Assembly: GCF_015207005.2 (NCBI RefSeq)
Contig: NZ_JADEXS020000001.1
Span: 8,517,001-8,581,000 of the forward strand
Direction of reading: 5' to 3'
DNA: 64,000 nt
Origin: Desmonostoc muscorum LEGE 12446
GTDB lineage: Bacteria; Cyanobacteriota; Cyanobacteriia; Cyanobacteriales; Nostocaceae
The position numbers and the translations under genes are program-made. Each line of letters opens with the position of its first letter. Position 1 is the stretch's first letter. Positions 38,155-47,223 of the stretch are shown here, piece after piece. The notes under the pieces were generated by a model. The model ran no database searches and was not told where the DNA came from. It was given only the letters and a program-made list of their open reading frames with translations.

Positions 38155-39090
38155 GAACCCATTTGACATCTTGTGAGGTTTTGAATTAAGGTACTCCTCA
38201 GCATCTAAAATCCAATACTAATGGCGTATTCCAGCAACCTCACTGATGCAGAATGGGAAATTTTTGAACCCTTATTGCAAGAGATATTACCGACTAAGAA
38301 GCAGACTCGACCGACCAACTGGCCAAAGCGAGATATCTTCAATGGAATTCTCTATCAACTAAAAAATGGATGCAATTGGCAAGACTTACCTAAAGACCTC
38401 CCCCCTTATTCCACTGTATATTGGCACTACAAACAGTGGCGAGCAGCCGGGGTATTTGAGGAACTGATGAGTGTCTTACATGGACAAGTGCGTGAACAGG
38501 TAAAAAAAAAACCGCACTGGACGACATTGATCATCATTGACTCCCAAGCAGTGAAAAATACCTGCAACGCCAGTGTGGAGTCGAAAGGTTTTTGCTTCTA
38601 CAAAGCCACCAACGGTATTAAAAGGCATTTGGCTATTGACACCCTTGGGTTTCCCTTTTTTACGCTCTGTACTCGCGCCAATGTCTCGGATGATGCCGGA
38701 TTAATTGAGATGTTTACTCTCAACATCGACTACTTCAAGTCAAAACCTATCGATATTCCCAAGATTACTATCCTGCTAGATCATGGGTATCACCCAGAAT
38801 ATTTGACTCAGGAGTTAGAGCGAATTTACCCAGAGATCATGACCAAAATTCAGTTTCAACTTTCTACGAAACCCTCAAAACAAGAGAAAGCGGCACAAGG
38901 AAAATCTGGATTTGTTCCGGCAATAGCTAGATGGGTGATCGAACGCTCCAATGCTTGGATGGAGCGCTGTAAAATTCTGGTTAAGAACTTTGAACGAACC
39001 CTGGTTAGTGCCACTGCCAAACTCAATATCTGCTTCATCAGGCTAATGATTAAGAGGCTTGCAGCACCTTCTTAGATGTCAAATGGGTTC
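38155..39090 (+). mobile_element. IS5-type insertion sequence
   Basis: The 936-bp element has perfect 17-bp terminal inverted repeats (GAACCCATTTGACATCT at 38155-38171, inverse at 39074-39090), flanked by the 4-bp direct repeat TATA at 38151-38154 and 39091-39094. Four-base duplications fit the IS5 family. Confidence 0.9.
38221..39075 (+). CDS. IS5-family transposase
   Basis: The protein has 284 residues. An N-terminal DUF4096-like region (LTDAEWEIFEPLL...NGCNWQDLPKDLPPYSTVYWHY) is followed by the DDE catalytic core, with Asp in IIIDSQAVKN, Asp in ITILLDHGYHP and Glu in WVIERSNAWMERCK. Single frame, complete, ending inside the right terminal repeat. It is probably active. Its orientation is opposite to the gene it splits. 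Confidence 0.92.
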   Translation: MAYSSNLTDAEWEIFEPLLQEILPTKKQTRPTNWPKRDIFNGILYQLKNGCNWQDLPKDLPPYSTVYWHYKQWRAAGVFEELMSVLHGQVREQVKKKPHWTTLIIIDSQAVKNTCNASVESKGFCFYKATNGIKRHLAIDTLGFPFFTLCTRANVSDDAGLIEMFTLNIDYFKSKPIDIPKITILLDHGYHPEYLTQELERIYPEIMTKIQFQLSTKPSKQEKAAQGKSGFVPAIARWVIERSNAWMERCKILVKNFERTLVSATAKLNICFIRLMIKRLAAPS

Positions 39091-39486
39091 TATAACGGAT
39101 ATACTCTGGCACAAAAGCTAAAACCAGTAACCGTGCTTGAGTAATTAAGAGTCCAGTAACATCTTCAGTTAGGGTGACAATAGTTAGGTCGTTTTCATCA
39201 GGCATATCAAGCCAGCCAGCCTTTTCTAGCTGGTCTTCTGGAATTAGAAGTCCGGCAGGTTTGTCATTAACGACAATGCCGTAAGGCAGTAACGGTCGTC
39301 TAACTTGGTTATAACTGTCGCTGAGAAGTTCTGGGTCAATATCGTCAATATCAAGGTCTGACAATTGAGTGTTAGGAGCTTTCTTATTGGCTGCTTGAGT
39401 TTTGGTGTTAGCTTTGGGATTAGAAGCAGCAGTTTTGGCAGTAGATTGATTGGAGCGATTAGAGTTGTTTGAAACCCTAGATTTAA

Positions 39487-39536
39487 CCATTGGACTACAT
39501 AAATATGATTGCCCAACGCATGAGGCGTTAGCCTCA
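39487..39536 (-). promoter_or_regulatory. 5' hairpin able to pair with the start codon (copy 1)
   Basis: On the minus strand a perfect hairpin TGAGGC-TAAC-GCCTCA (39536-39521) is followed by GCGTTGGG, which can pair (one G-U) with CCAATG covering the start codon of the DUF5895-like gene. A matching arrangement precedes the methylase gene at 48734. This may be a translational control element or a shared short repeat. Confidence 0.45.
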
Positions 39537-39738
39537 AAACTTAGTTACCAACCGTTGTTTATGAGGCAATTACTCTCCACCACAGGATTTCATGTTTTCC
39601 TCCCCCTTCAACCAAGGATGTCGGCATCTTCTTGTCCACGGGCGTAAATTTCGCTCAACCCAAGCGTATTTTGTCGAGAGAGTACCATCTCAAGAAAATG
39701 ATGAAACAACCCTGTAAACGCTGAAATCAATGCTAATA

Positions 39739-40883
39739 CCAAGTTGCAGTCAGATGTAGTAGTCTAGAAAAAGAGATGACGAAAACAAAAGTGAAGTCTG
39801 ACGGGTGTATATGGCTCAAGTAACGCAAGCTTTTCCCCATTTAGATTTAGAGACGGTAAAACAAAGAGTAAAATTAGCCCAATCGCATTGGGAGAGACAA
39901 AAATGGCTAGTGATATACAATGCGATCGCAGACCCAAGAACAGCAGCCGAGATAGCTTTACACGTAGGAGTATCCAAAGGATTTGTCAGGAAAATAATTC
40001 AGCAATACAACCGTCAAGGAGAAGTCGGGTTATCAACGCCAGGGAAAGGGGGTAGACATAATTGCTATTTAAGCTGGGAACAAGAAAAAGAACTGATAGA
40101 TTCTTTTAAAGAAAAGGCGCGTCGTGGTCAGGTTGCAACCGCAATGCAAATCAAACTTGCCTATGAAAAAGAATATGGTTTTCCAGTGCATAAGACGACA
40201 ATTTATCGGCTATTAGAACGGCATCAATGGCGTAAAATAGTCCCAAGACCAACTCATCCCAAAAAAGACCCAAATGCTGTTGATGAATTTAAAAAAACTT
40301 TCCTCAGCTAGTAGAACAAATAAATCAAACAAGAGAGTCATCTGATACTAGACCTGTAGTATTAATGGCAGGAGATGAAGGCAGATTTGGTCGGATTGGG
40401 GAGGTTCGGGCTTGTTGGTGTCCACAAGGTATACGCCCAACTGTACCAAAACAACAAGTCAGGCAGTATATTTATGCCTACGCCGCAGTTGCACCCGAAT
40501 TAGGCAAGATGACCTGCTTAACTTTGCCTTATGCTAATACTAAAATGATGAATTTATTTTTATCACAAATTTCTCAAGAGTTTGCTGATTATTTTGTAAT
40601 TTTACAGTTAGATAAAGCATCTTGGCATCGTTCTAATGCTTTAAAAGTTCCGGAAAATATTCGTTTAATTTTTCAACCTGCTCATAGCCCAGAATTAATG
40701 CCTGTTGAACACATCTGGGAAGATATTCGAGAAAAACACTTTTATAATCAAGTCTTTCCTACTTTAGACCAAGTTGAGGAGGTACTATGCCAGGGTTTAG
40801 TCGAGCTTTGTTCTGATAGCGATCGCCTGCGTTCTTTAACTTTCTTTCCCCATCTCAGAATACTACCTTTGAACGCAACTTAG
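39739..40883 (+). mobile_element. IS630-family insertion sequence
   Basis: The terminal inverted repeats CCAAGTTGC and GCAACTTAG match at 8 of 9 positions, with TA on each side (39737-39738, 40884-40885), the usual IS630 target duplication. The element is about 1145 bp with one transposase read in two frames. Confidence 0.8.
39811..40883 (+). CDS. IS630-family transposase, expressed through a -1 frameshift
   Basis: The first frame (ATG 39811, MAQVTQAFPHLD) encodes the helix-turn-helix DNA-binding part (AAEIALHVGVSKGFVRKII) and stops at 40309-40311. The second frame continues in -1 phase and carries the DDE core: Asp in LMAGDEGRFG, Asp in ILQLDKASWH and Glu in MPVEHIWEDIREK. The frames meet at GAATTTAAAAAAAC (about 40288-40300), an A7 run of the A-AAA-AAC slippery type. 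Many IS630 elements use programmed frameshifting, so I call one functional gene, though a simple frameshift mutation would look the same. Confidence 0.8.
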
Positions 40884-41033
40884 TATAAACAAGGGGAAAG
40901 CAGATATTTGGATAAAAGTTTAGATTTGCTTAAGCTTAACGACTTCCGTAAATCTGCTGTTAATGCTAATATGCATTTAAGTGCTGTTCTGTACATTTAT
41001 AGTTTTGGATATACATTACCTAGACTAGCTGCT

Positions 41034-41174
41034 ATGCAAATTAGTATTCTAGATGATCTCAAAAAGCAGTTCCATGCTGCTTGTGCTTTGCGTGGGTTGA
41101 AGATGAGCCACGTTGTGGTAGAGCTAATCAAGCAATGGCTGGCTAGTGAAGCACTATCGTCTTCTCAAGTGTAA
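41034..41174 (+). CDS. Small RHH protein (ParG/CopG-like)
   Basis: I choose ATG 41034 (MQISILDDLKKQFHAACALR), giving 46 residues with the full RHH pattern: a short strand, helix 1 and helix 2 (KMSHVVVELIKQWLAS). Codons upstream in the same frame, from 40908, look non-coding and begin right after the IS630 end. ParG-like proteins repress their own promoter and can act in plasmid partition; no ParA gene is adjacent. TTACCTAGACT lies eight bases upstream, the same motif that is tandemly repeated before the RHH gene at 28210. Confidence 0.6.
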   Translation: MQISILDDLKKQFHAACALRGLKMSHVVVELIKQWLASEALSSSQV

Positions 41175-41478
41175 GCCACTAAATCAGAAAGTAGCATAAC
41201 TTGAAACAAGAAATCAGAAATATGTAGAAAAATCTGATGTTTGCTTGAAAAAGAATCTAGAAGTCAGAATTCAGGAGTCAGAACAAGAAAGTTCGGAGTA
41301 GCAGCCGCCACTAATTGTAAACTGCAAAATTAAAAATTTAGCTCTCGTCTTAAACCCGTTTATTCATTCACCACTCGCCAAAAGGTAAATTCTGAATTCT
41401 GGCTTCTGACTCCTGAATTTTGCTTTGATAAATTCTCGCAACTAAATATCAAAATAATTCTATTGAAAATTTGGCGAT
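41175..41478. repeat. Intergenic region with inverted short repeats
   Basis: There is no gene here. Inverted copies of GAATTCAGGAGTCAGAA-type sequence lie at about 41267-41284 and 41393-41418, a repeat type scattered through Nostoc genomes. Confidence 0.5.
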
Positions 41479-41820
41479 ATGGAAATTGAAATTCAAGGAA
41501 GAGACGCAGTACAAGCTACAGAAAAACTTCTGGCAATTGAAGGATTAGAAGGAAGCTATCAGACAATTGATGAAGTTGAACGGGGAGAGCCTTTAACTTT
41601 AACCACCATTGCTACAATTGTTGGAATTGTAAGCGGAACTGTAACAATTGCTAAAGAAATTTATGAATGGTATCAGAAATCCCAAAAGTCTAAAGGTGTA
41701 AACGCAAAAACTCAAGAATTGAGAGTTCTGTTGATCGGAAAAAATGGTCAACGGTTGCTACTCACCATAGAAGTAACAGAAGAGCAGATTCGCAAGATTC
41801 TAGAGGATGAAGTACGGTGA
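41479..41820 (+). CDS. EACC1-like small effector-associated protein
   Basis: This 113-residue protein has an N-terminal alpha-beta segment (MEIEIQGRDAVQATEKLLAI), a central hydrophobic helix (TIATIVGIVSGTVTIAKEIY) and a C-terminal strand-turn-strand (ELRVLLIGKNGQRLLLTIEV) followed by a helix. This matches the layout of the effector-associated constant component EACC1 that accompanies CHAT, caspase or trypsin effectors. Its stop overlaps the GTG start of the CHAT-STAND gene (GTGA), so the two are translationally coupled. The family call is from layout and context, not from a search. Confidence 0.6.
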   Translation: MEIEIQGRDAVQATEKLLAIEGLEGSYQTIDEVERGEPLTLTTIATIVGIVSGTVTIAKEIYEWYQKSQKSKGVNAKTQELRVLLIGKNGQRLLLTIEVTEEQIRKILEDEVR

Positions 41821-44732
41821 CAGTAAAAATTCTCCACATCAGTCTCACTGAACAGGGCAAGGATTATGCTCTTCTGCGTTATTTTTGGGACGATCCTTCT
41901 AGCAGCAAGGAACATAAGCTGTCTTTAGCAGAAATCAAAGAGTTAATTGATAGAGCAAATACTCTCTACTTTACTCGTCGTCCGGTAGATTATGATACTA
42001 CTGGTCAAGCACTCTATCACTGGCTAGATAAGAGTGATCGCCTATTAGCCAATGCCCTAAATCAGCCCCATCCGCAGGGGTTGATAATAGCGCTCTCCAC
42101 AGATAAAGGGCTAGCTCATCTGCCTTGGGAATTGCTACATGATGGCGAGTGTTTTTTGGTAGAGAAAAGACCATCTATTATTCCGGTACGGTGGGTGTCT
42201 AATGGTAAACCAATAATGATGAGCGTGGACACACCTCAAAATCGCCCCCTGAATGTGCTGTTTATGGCGACATCTCCTTTAGGAGTTGAACCTGTATTAG
42301 ATTATGAAGCCGAGGAAGGACAAATTTTAAAGGCAACTGAGCGCACGCCAATGGACTTGAGAGTGGAAGAAAGTGGTTGTTTAACTGAGTTAGCTTATAT
42401 GGTTCGGGAGTACGAAACAAGTTACTTTGATGTTTTTCATTTAACAGGTCATGCTAGCGCTCAAGATAAAAAGCCATGCTTTTTAACAGAAGACGAATAT
42501 GGCAACCGAGTTGATAGCAGTACAAGCGCGATCGCTGATGCGCTGAGAGACAACTCAGAATGCTTACCACCTTTAATTTTTCTATCTGGTTGCCGTACAG
42601 GTTATTCTTGGGATAATGATAATACAGTTCCCTCAATGGCAGAAGAATTATTGAACATAGGCGCAACTGCTGTACTTGGTTGGGGCGATCAAGTCCGTGA
42701 TGCCGATGCCACTTCTGCCGCTAGTAAATTGTATTGGGAGTTGTCACAAGGGGGTACGGTGGCAAAAGCGATCGCTTCTACTTATCAAAAATTAATTGAG
42801 CAAAAAGTACCCGATTGGCATAAATTACGGTTGTATGTAGCAAGTACTTTACCATTGGCATTAGTAACTCCATTAAAGACTTCAAGACGCAAACAACTGC
42901 CTAAATCGTCTAATGAAGTTGAGTTTAGGGATGATGAAAAACTCTTAAGGGTTGTGAGTAGAGAGAATTTTGTTGGTCGCCGTCGTCAGTTACAGAATTG
43001 TTTGCGGACTCTGAAAACAGAATTTAACAAAGTAGGAGTATTAATTCATGGAATGGGAGGATGGGGGAAAAGTAGTATTGCCTCTCGACTCTGGGACAGG
43101 TTGCCTGAACATGAAAAGATTCTCTGGTGGCGATCAATTCATGAATTCGATTTGATTAAGAAGTTAAAAAATAAGCTGATTAAACCCTTGCAACTGGAGC
43201 TAATCACCCATCTGGAAAATAGCCAGATTCTACTCAAATCCCGATTAGTTTACTTGTTCCGTGAATTAGCAGACATGGGAGAAAAACCATTTCTACTTAT
43301 TTTTGATGATTTTGAATGGAATCTTGAACTCCGTGAAGGTCTATACATACTTAAACCTCAAGCAGCGCCAATTTTAGAAGCTTTAGTACAAGCAATCCAA
43401 GAAACGGGAACTGACAATAGAATTATTATTACCTGTCGTTATGATTTTGATTCTGACTTATTGGAATTTTTCTATAAACAAGGTCTAGAACCATTAAAAA
43501 ATACAGAGTTAACTAAAAAGCTAAGTCAACTAGAAAATTTTAGCTCTAATAAAGTATCTGATCCTTTACGGGAACGAGCCTTAGCTTTCGCAGATGGAAA
43601 CCCTCGATTATTGGAATTTCTCAATAATGAAATTTTGGACAAACAAGATGCAGAGGAGAAATTGATAGAACTAGAAAGAAGTCCCGCATTATGGAAAGAT
43701 AAAATTATTTCAGAGGAATTATATCAGCTTATTCATGAGCCGTTACAACGGGTTCTTTGCAATTGCTTAGTCTACGAGTTGCCTGTTCCTATGATAGCTT
43801 TAGAAGCTGTTTGTGATCAGCTAACTAATTATCAACAACAATTACAAAGGGGGCTGAAACTGGGACTAATAGAGGTCAGTTCTGAAGTCCAAGAAGAAAA
43901 CAGGGTTTATCGAGTTTCACACATACCCCACATCATACCTAATATTCACCTCCCTGAAGCGCCAAAAGTCTATTCTCTATACCAAAAAGCTCATGAAAAA
44001 TTATATGAGTTGTGGAGGAATGAAAATAAAAAGGTTGAAAAATGGCAAGAGATTTTTAGATTGAAATTCGCCAATAAAGACAGTCCTGGACGATTCAGGC
44101 AAGGCTTTTTTCAAATGCTGGTAGCTCCGAATGACGGCACAGCTGATGAAGCTTTGGAATCAGAATTGAGAAAAGTTGCTGATGACTTGGTAAAAGATGG
44201 ACTATACACACAATTGTCAAACTATCTTCAGCAAAAACAGTGGTTTGAGGCAGATGTAGAAACTGCTTGGATTTTTTACCAATTCAAGATTAGACAAAAA
44301 AATGTTTGGTGGCTAGATTTTTTAAATATTTTCCCCTGTAAAACTCTTAGGGAAATTGATAGGCTCTGGCTTCAAAATAGTAATAATAAATTTGGCATCA
44401 GTACCCAAATGGAAATTCGGGATAATTTGGTGCAGAATTTGATTAGAACGAACGAAGATGATTGGCGTTATCCATTATTAGGGAGGGAGGAGTTTATTGA
44501 GCGCGTAGGCTGGAATGTTTTCGAGTATAAGGCAGTAATAGATAACGTACTGAGTGGAGCGCCAGCAGTATCGGAGGGATCATTGCCATTAATGATCCTG
44601 TGCAAAAGCGGGGCTTCATGGGGCTTTGGTTGGCTTGTAATGGAGGGGCATGTGGCGTATATCCAAATGATGGCAATCGGGCAGCGTTTAAGGGAGTGTT
44701 ACGAAATAGAGGATTGCAGTTCTGGGCATTAG
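41817..44732 (+). CDS. CHAT protease fused to a STAND NTPase
   Basis: The GTG start overlaps the previous stop. The 971-residue protein has an N-terminal CHAT caspase-fold domain (about 80-345) with its LPWELLHDGE segment, catalytic His212 (LTGHAS) and Cys259 (LSGCRTG). A NB-ARC/STAND ATPase follows with Walker A GMGGWGKSS at 412-420, Walker B LLIFDDFEWN near 496-505 and RIIITCR after it. The C-terminal third is helical. The last 60 residues from SGAPAVSEG appear to derive from a different source and may mark a truncated C-terminus. It is a sensor-protease of the programmed-death or antiphage type with an EACC1-like partner. Confidence 0.85.
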   Translation: MTVKILHISLTEQGKDYALLRYFWDDPSSSKEHKLSLAEIKELIDRANTLYFTRRPVDYDTTGQALYHWLDKSDRLLANALNQPHPQGLIIALSTDKGLAHLPWELLHDGECFLVEKRPSIIPVRWVSNGKPIMMSVDTPQNRPLNVLFMATSPLGVEPVLDYEAEEGQILKATERTPMDLRVEESGCLTELAYMVREYETSYFDVFHLTGHASAQDKKPCFLTEDEYGNRVDSSTSAIADALRDNSECLPPLIFLSGCRTGYSWDNDNTVPSMAEELLNIGATAVLGWGDQVRDADATSAASKLYWELSQGGTVAKAIASTYQKLIEQKVPDWHKLRLYVASTLPLALVTPLKTSRRKQLPKSSNEVEFRDDEKLLRVVSRENFVGRRRQLQNCLRTLKTEFNKVGVLIHGMGGWGKSSIASRLWDRLPEHEKILWWRSIHEFDLIKKLKNKLIKPLQLELITHLENSQILLKSRLVYLFRELADMGEKPFLLIFDDFEWNLELREGLYILKPQAAPILEALVQAIQETGTDNRIIITCRYDFDSDLLEFFYKQGLEPLKNTELTKKLSQLENFSSNKVSDPLRERALAFADGNPRLLEFLNNEILDKQDAEEKLIELERSPALWKDKIISEELYQLIHEPLQRVLCNCLVYELPVPMIALEAVCDQLTNYQQQLQRGLKLGLIEVSSEVQEENRVYRVSHIPHIIPNIHLPEAPKVYSLYQKAHEKLYELWRNENKKVEKWQEIFRLKFANKDSPGRFRQGFFQMLVAPNDGTADEALESELRKVADDLVKDGLYTQLSNYLQQKQWFEADVETAWIFYQFKIRQKNVWWLDFLNIFPCKTLREIDRLWLQNSNNKFGISTQMEIRDNLVQNLIRTNEDDWRYPLLGREEFIERVGWNVFEYKAVIDNVLSGAPAVSEGSLPLMILCKSGASWGFGWLVMEGHVAYIQMMAIGQRLRECYEIEDCSSGH

Positions 44733-44842
44733 GAACTAGCGCTTCTGCCCTCCATCTAATTTGCACCGTAAAACTCCAATCGCAGTATTTAAGGCAGTTT
44801 CGCCCGGTCAATGAAGTGTCCTGCGTCCAATATATACAGTAG

Positions 44843-45046
44843 GAGCAAGAGGCTCAAAAGCAAGGGCAACGTATGGTTGTAGAAAATTTACTAACAGTTC
44901 GATTTGGTAAGCTAGATGAACAATTAGCCACAATTATTCACCCTATTCTAGAGCTACCTTCACAAGAGTATGCTTCTTTACTGTTGCAGTTATCGAATCT
45001 CTCCCGTGAGGATTTATTGGCCAGGTTTAACAGCAACCACTCATAA
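44843..45046 (+). pseudogene. C-terminal remnant of a Rpn/DUF4351-type nuclease gene
   Basis: The frame from 44843 (preceded by TAG) to TAA 45044-45046 encodes EQEAQKQGQRMVVENLLTVR, FGKLDEQLATIIHPIL and LSREDLLARF. This is the DUF4351 tail seen at the end of Rpn-family PD-(D/E)xK transposase-like proteins of cyanobacteria. The nuclease part is missing. Confidence 0.6.
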
Positions 45047-45173
45047 AGCTGTTATGTATCTGACACTCCTCTAGAAATAGAGTTTCTAACACCTCTAAAA
45101 AAATGTCCAAAAGGTCAATACTTTAGCTTTCACTTGGTAGCTAAAATTTCTGCTAAATGCATACTTAACTGCT

Positions 45174-47036
45174 ATGAACATTTACCAGAAAAATCTACCA
45201 CACAACCAGATCACTGCTAACTCGACATTAATTGAAGTGTCATCATTTCATACACCTCTGGCTAGCATTGACTTTGGCAAGTTGTTTCAACAGTATAACA
45301 ACCCCCAAGGTTGGATGATGATCGGTGGAATACTGTTAGTTATACTGTTGTTGCAAATCAGTGGTACTGGTAAAGGCAAAATTACCACTGGTAAAGTCTG
45401 CGGTGTCAGCGAGAAATTAGCAGCAACTAATCTAGCACTCAAGCAAATCAAGGAGCATAAACACAATAAAGTTACCCTGTGGTCTGGAACTCCTCGCTAT
45501 TGGGTAAAAGGTAAATGGCGGGGGTTGCTGGCTAACATACAAACTATGCTTGGTGCTGCACCTACAGTTTGGTTTCCCAATGCCGAAAGGGGAACACTGG
45601 TAATAGGTGCGCCTGGGTCTGGTAAAACCTACTCTACCATAGACCGGATGTTAGAAAGTGCGATGCAGCAAGGTTTTCCGATTTTACTCTACGACAAGAA
45701 GGGCGACCAACTACGACTCCATGCACCCTTAGCAGCCCGTTATGGTTACAAAGTACGAGTATTTGCCCCCGGTGAACCCTTTAGCGGTGTGATCAATCCT
45801 TTGGATTATATGCGTGATGCACGCGATGGGGTGATGGCAGGAGAAATTGGACAAGTGATTAACCGCAATGCTGCTAGTGGTGGTAAAAGTGATGAGTTCT
45901 TTTCTAAAGCCGGGGACTTGTTAGCTAAAGCACTATTGCAGTTAGTCAAGGGTTCTCCTTACCCAGATATGGCGATGCTTTATGCGGTGCTGCGGTTGCC
46001 AAAACTGGTACAGCGTCTTGACCATGCGGTGCAGTCAAAAAGGTTGGATGAATGGGTGGCAACTTCATTTATTCAATTTTTGAGTGCCAAGGATGCAGAG
46101 AAGACTATTTCGGGGATTTTGACCACAGCAGCAGGTACTTTCTCATCTTTCATCCAAGCTGATTTGCTGCGAGCATTTATAGGGAAATCGGATATTCCCA
46201 CTAAGCTTGAACGTAGAGAGATGGTGGTGTTCAAGCTAGATGATGAACGCCGCAGTGTGGTTGGGCCTCTGCTGGCGGCTGCAATGCACTTGATGATTGT
46301 CGGTAATTTGAGCCGTCCCCGCAAAGACCCGTTGATTATTTCTTTGGATGAATTACCATCAATTAAGCTAGACCGCTTACCGCAGTGGATTAATGAATAT
46401 CGTTCCAATGGTGCCTGCTTTATTCTGGGTATCCAAAGTTTAGAGCAACTTTACGATATTTATGGGGATAAGATGGGGAGTGCGATCGCATCAGCTTGCA
46501 GTACCCATGTTTTGTTCAATCCTGGTAACTACAAAACGGCTGAAGATTACTCCAAACGTTACGGTGAGAAGGAAGTGCTGATTAAAAATCGTACCACAGG
46601 GCGATCGCTTGGCGGACAAATGAGCCGTTCAATTAGCTGGAGTGAGAATTTACAAAAAATGCCTGTAATCAGTGCTGACGAAATTTTGAAATTTCCTCAA
46701 GGCAAGTGCGTAATTACCAGTCCTGGTTACAGTTCAGAGGGACAAGCTTCTATTCCTTATCCTTTAATTATTCCCGTGTCCAAAGCCGATGAAAAACGGG
46801 CGCATGATAGTGAGGCTCTTTGGGACACACAAGTTAAACCTGCTTTAGAAAGTCAGGTGATAATTCCTGATATTAAAACGCTAACACAAGCATTACATGA
46901 ACGTATTGAGTCAGCAGCGCGGATGTTGCCATTACCAGAAGAAGATGTAGCACCTGCACAGGAGTCTAGTAGCAGTGAAACTGATGTTTTAGAAAATTTT
47001 ACTAGGCGAGTTTATCAAACACCAGGATTGCATTAA
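45174..47036 (+). CDS. TraG/VirD4-like conjugative coupling ATPase
   Basis: The protein has 620 residues. One N-terminal transmembrane helix (GWMMIGGILLVILLLQISG, about 42-62) precedes the ATPase domain with Walker A VIGAPGSGKTYST at about 144-156 and Walker B LIISLDELPSI near 385-395. The central all-alpha region and the late RSNGACFILGIQSLEQL (motif III region) are typical of type IV coupling proteins, which feed relaxase-bound DNA to the secretion channel. It stands in a block with a transglycosylase and envelope genes, supporting a plasmid or ICE context, but no relaxase or VirB4 is in this window. Confidence 0.88.
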   Translation: MNIYQKNLPHNQITANSTLIEVSSFHTPLASIDFGKLFQQYNNPQGWMMIGGILLVILLLQISGTGKGKITTGKVCGVSEKLAATNLALKQIKEHKHNKVTLWSGTPRYWVKGKWRGLLANIQTMLGAAPTVWFPNAERGTLVIGAPGSGKTYSTIDRMLESAMQQGFPILLYDKKGDQLRLHAPLAARYGYKVRVFAPGEPFSGVINPLDYMRDARDGVMAGEIGQVINRNAASGGKSDEFFSKAGDLLAKALLQLVKGSPYPDMAMLYAVLRLPKLVQRLDHAVQSKRLDEWVATSFIQFLSAKDAEKTISGILTTAAGTFSSFIQADLLRAFIGKSDIPTKLERREMVVFKLDDERRSVVGPLLAAAMHLMIVGNLSRPRKDPLIISLDELPSIKLDRLPQWINEYRSNGACFILGIQSLEQLYDIYGDKMGSAIASACSTHVLFNPGNYKTAEDYSKRYGEKEVLIKNRTTGRSLGGQMSRSISWSENLQKMPVISADEILKFPQGKCVITSPGYSSEGQASIPYPLIIPVSKADEKRAHDSEALWDTQVKPALESQVIIPDIKTLTQALHERIESAARMLPLPEEDVAPAQESSSSETDVLENFTRRVYQTPGLH

Positions 47037-47223
47037 ATTTTGACAAAATATTGTTAGCAAAGCTCCTCGCAAAGCAAGGCACTCCTGTAACTCCCCTGTA
47101 ATCTCATGTTTGGTGAAAGACTTATCATTAAGACCGCAGAGGAGGCAGGGAAAGCAGGGGGAAGTGCTTTCTTTCATGCTTAACGAGCGCCTGCTACGTA
47201 CCCGGCTTGATATAAGTCCTGAA

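Larger units (their letters stand above)
37444..39490 (-). pseudogene. DUF5895-like plasmid gene split by an IS5-type element
   Basis: The 5' part (39490-39095, 132 codons) and the 3' part (38154-37444) join in frame when the IS and one TATA duplication are removed, giving VPEYIRYKSDVEDLGG across the junction and a product of about 368 residues. Landmarks are LPYGIVVNDKPAGLLIPEDQ in the N-terminal half, DLDIDDIDPELL before it and VVRFKNVALWSF in the middle. The C-terminal tail is highly acidic (runs of Asp/Glu). I associate it with the DUF5895 family found on Nostocales plasmids; the function is unknown. ATG 38167, inside the IS end, could restart the C-terminal part. A hairpin motif shared with 48731-48783 precedes the start codon. 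Confidence 0.75.

Noticed and set aside
38151..38171. A separate 21-bp inverted repeat around the IS5 element
   Set aside because: It is explained as TATA target duplication plus the 17-bp terminal repeat.
44600..44842. Plus-strand frame overlapping the end of the CHAT-STAND gene
   Set aside because: No recognisable family; the CHAT-STAND frame is continuous here. It may be foreign DNA that replaced the original C-terminus.
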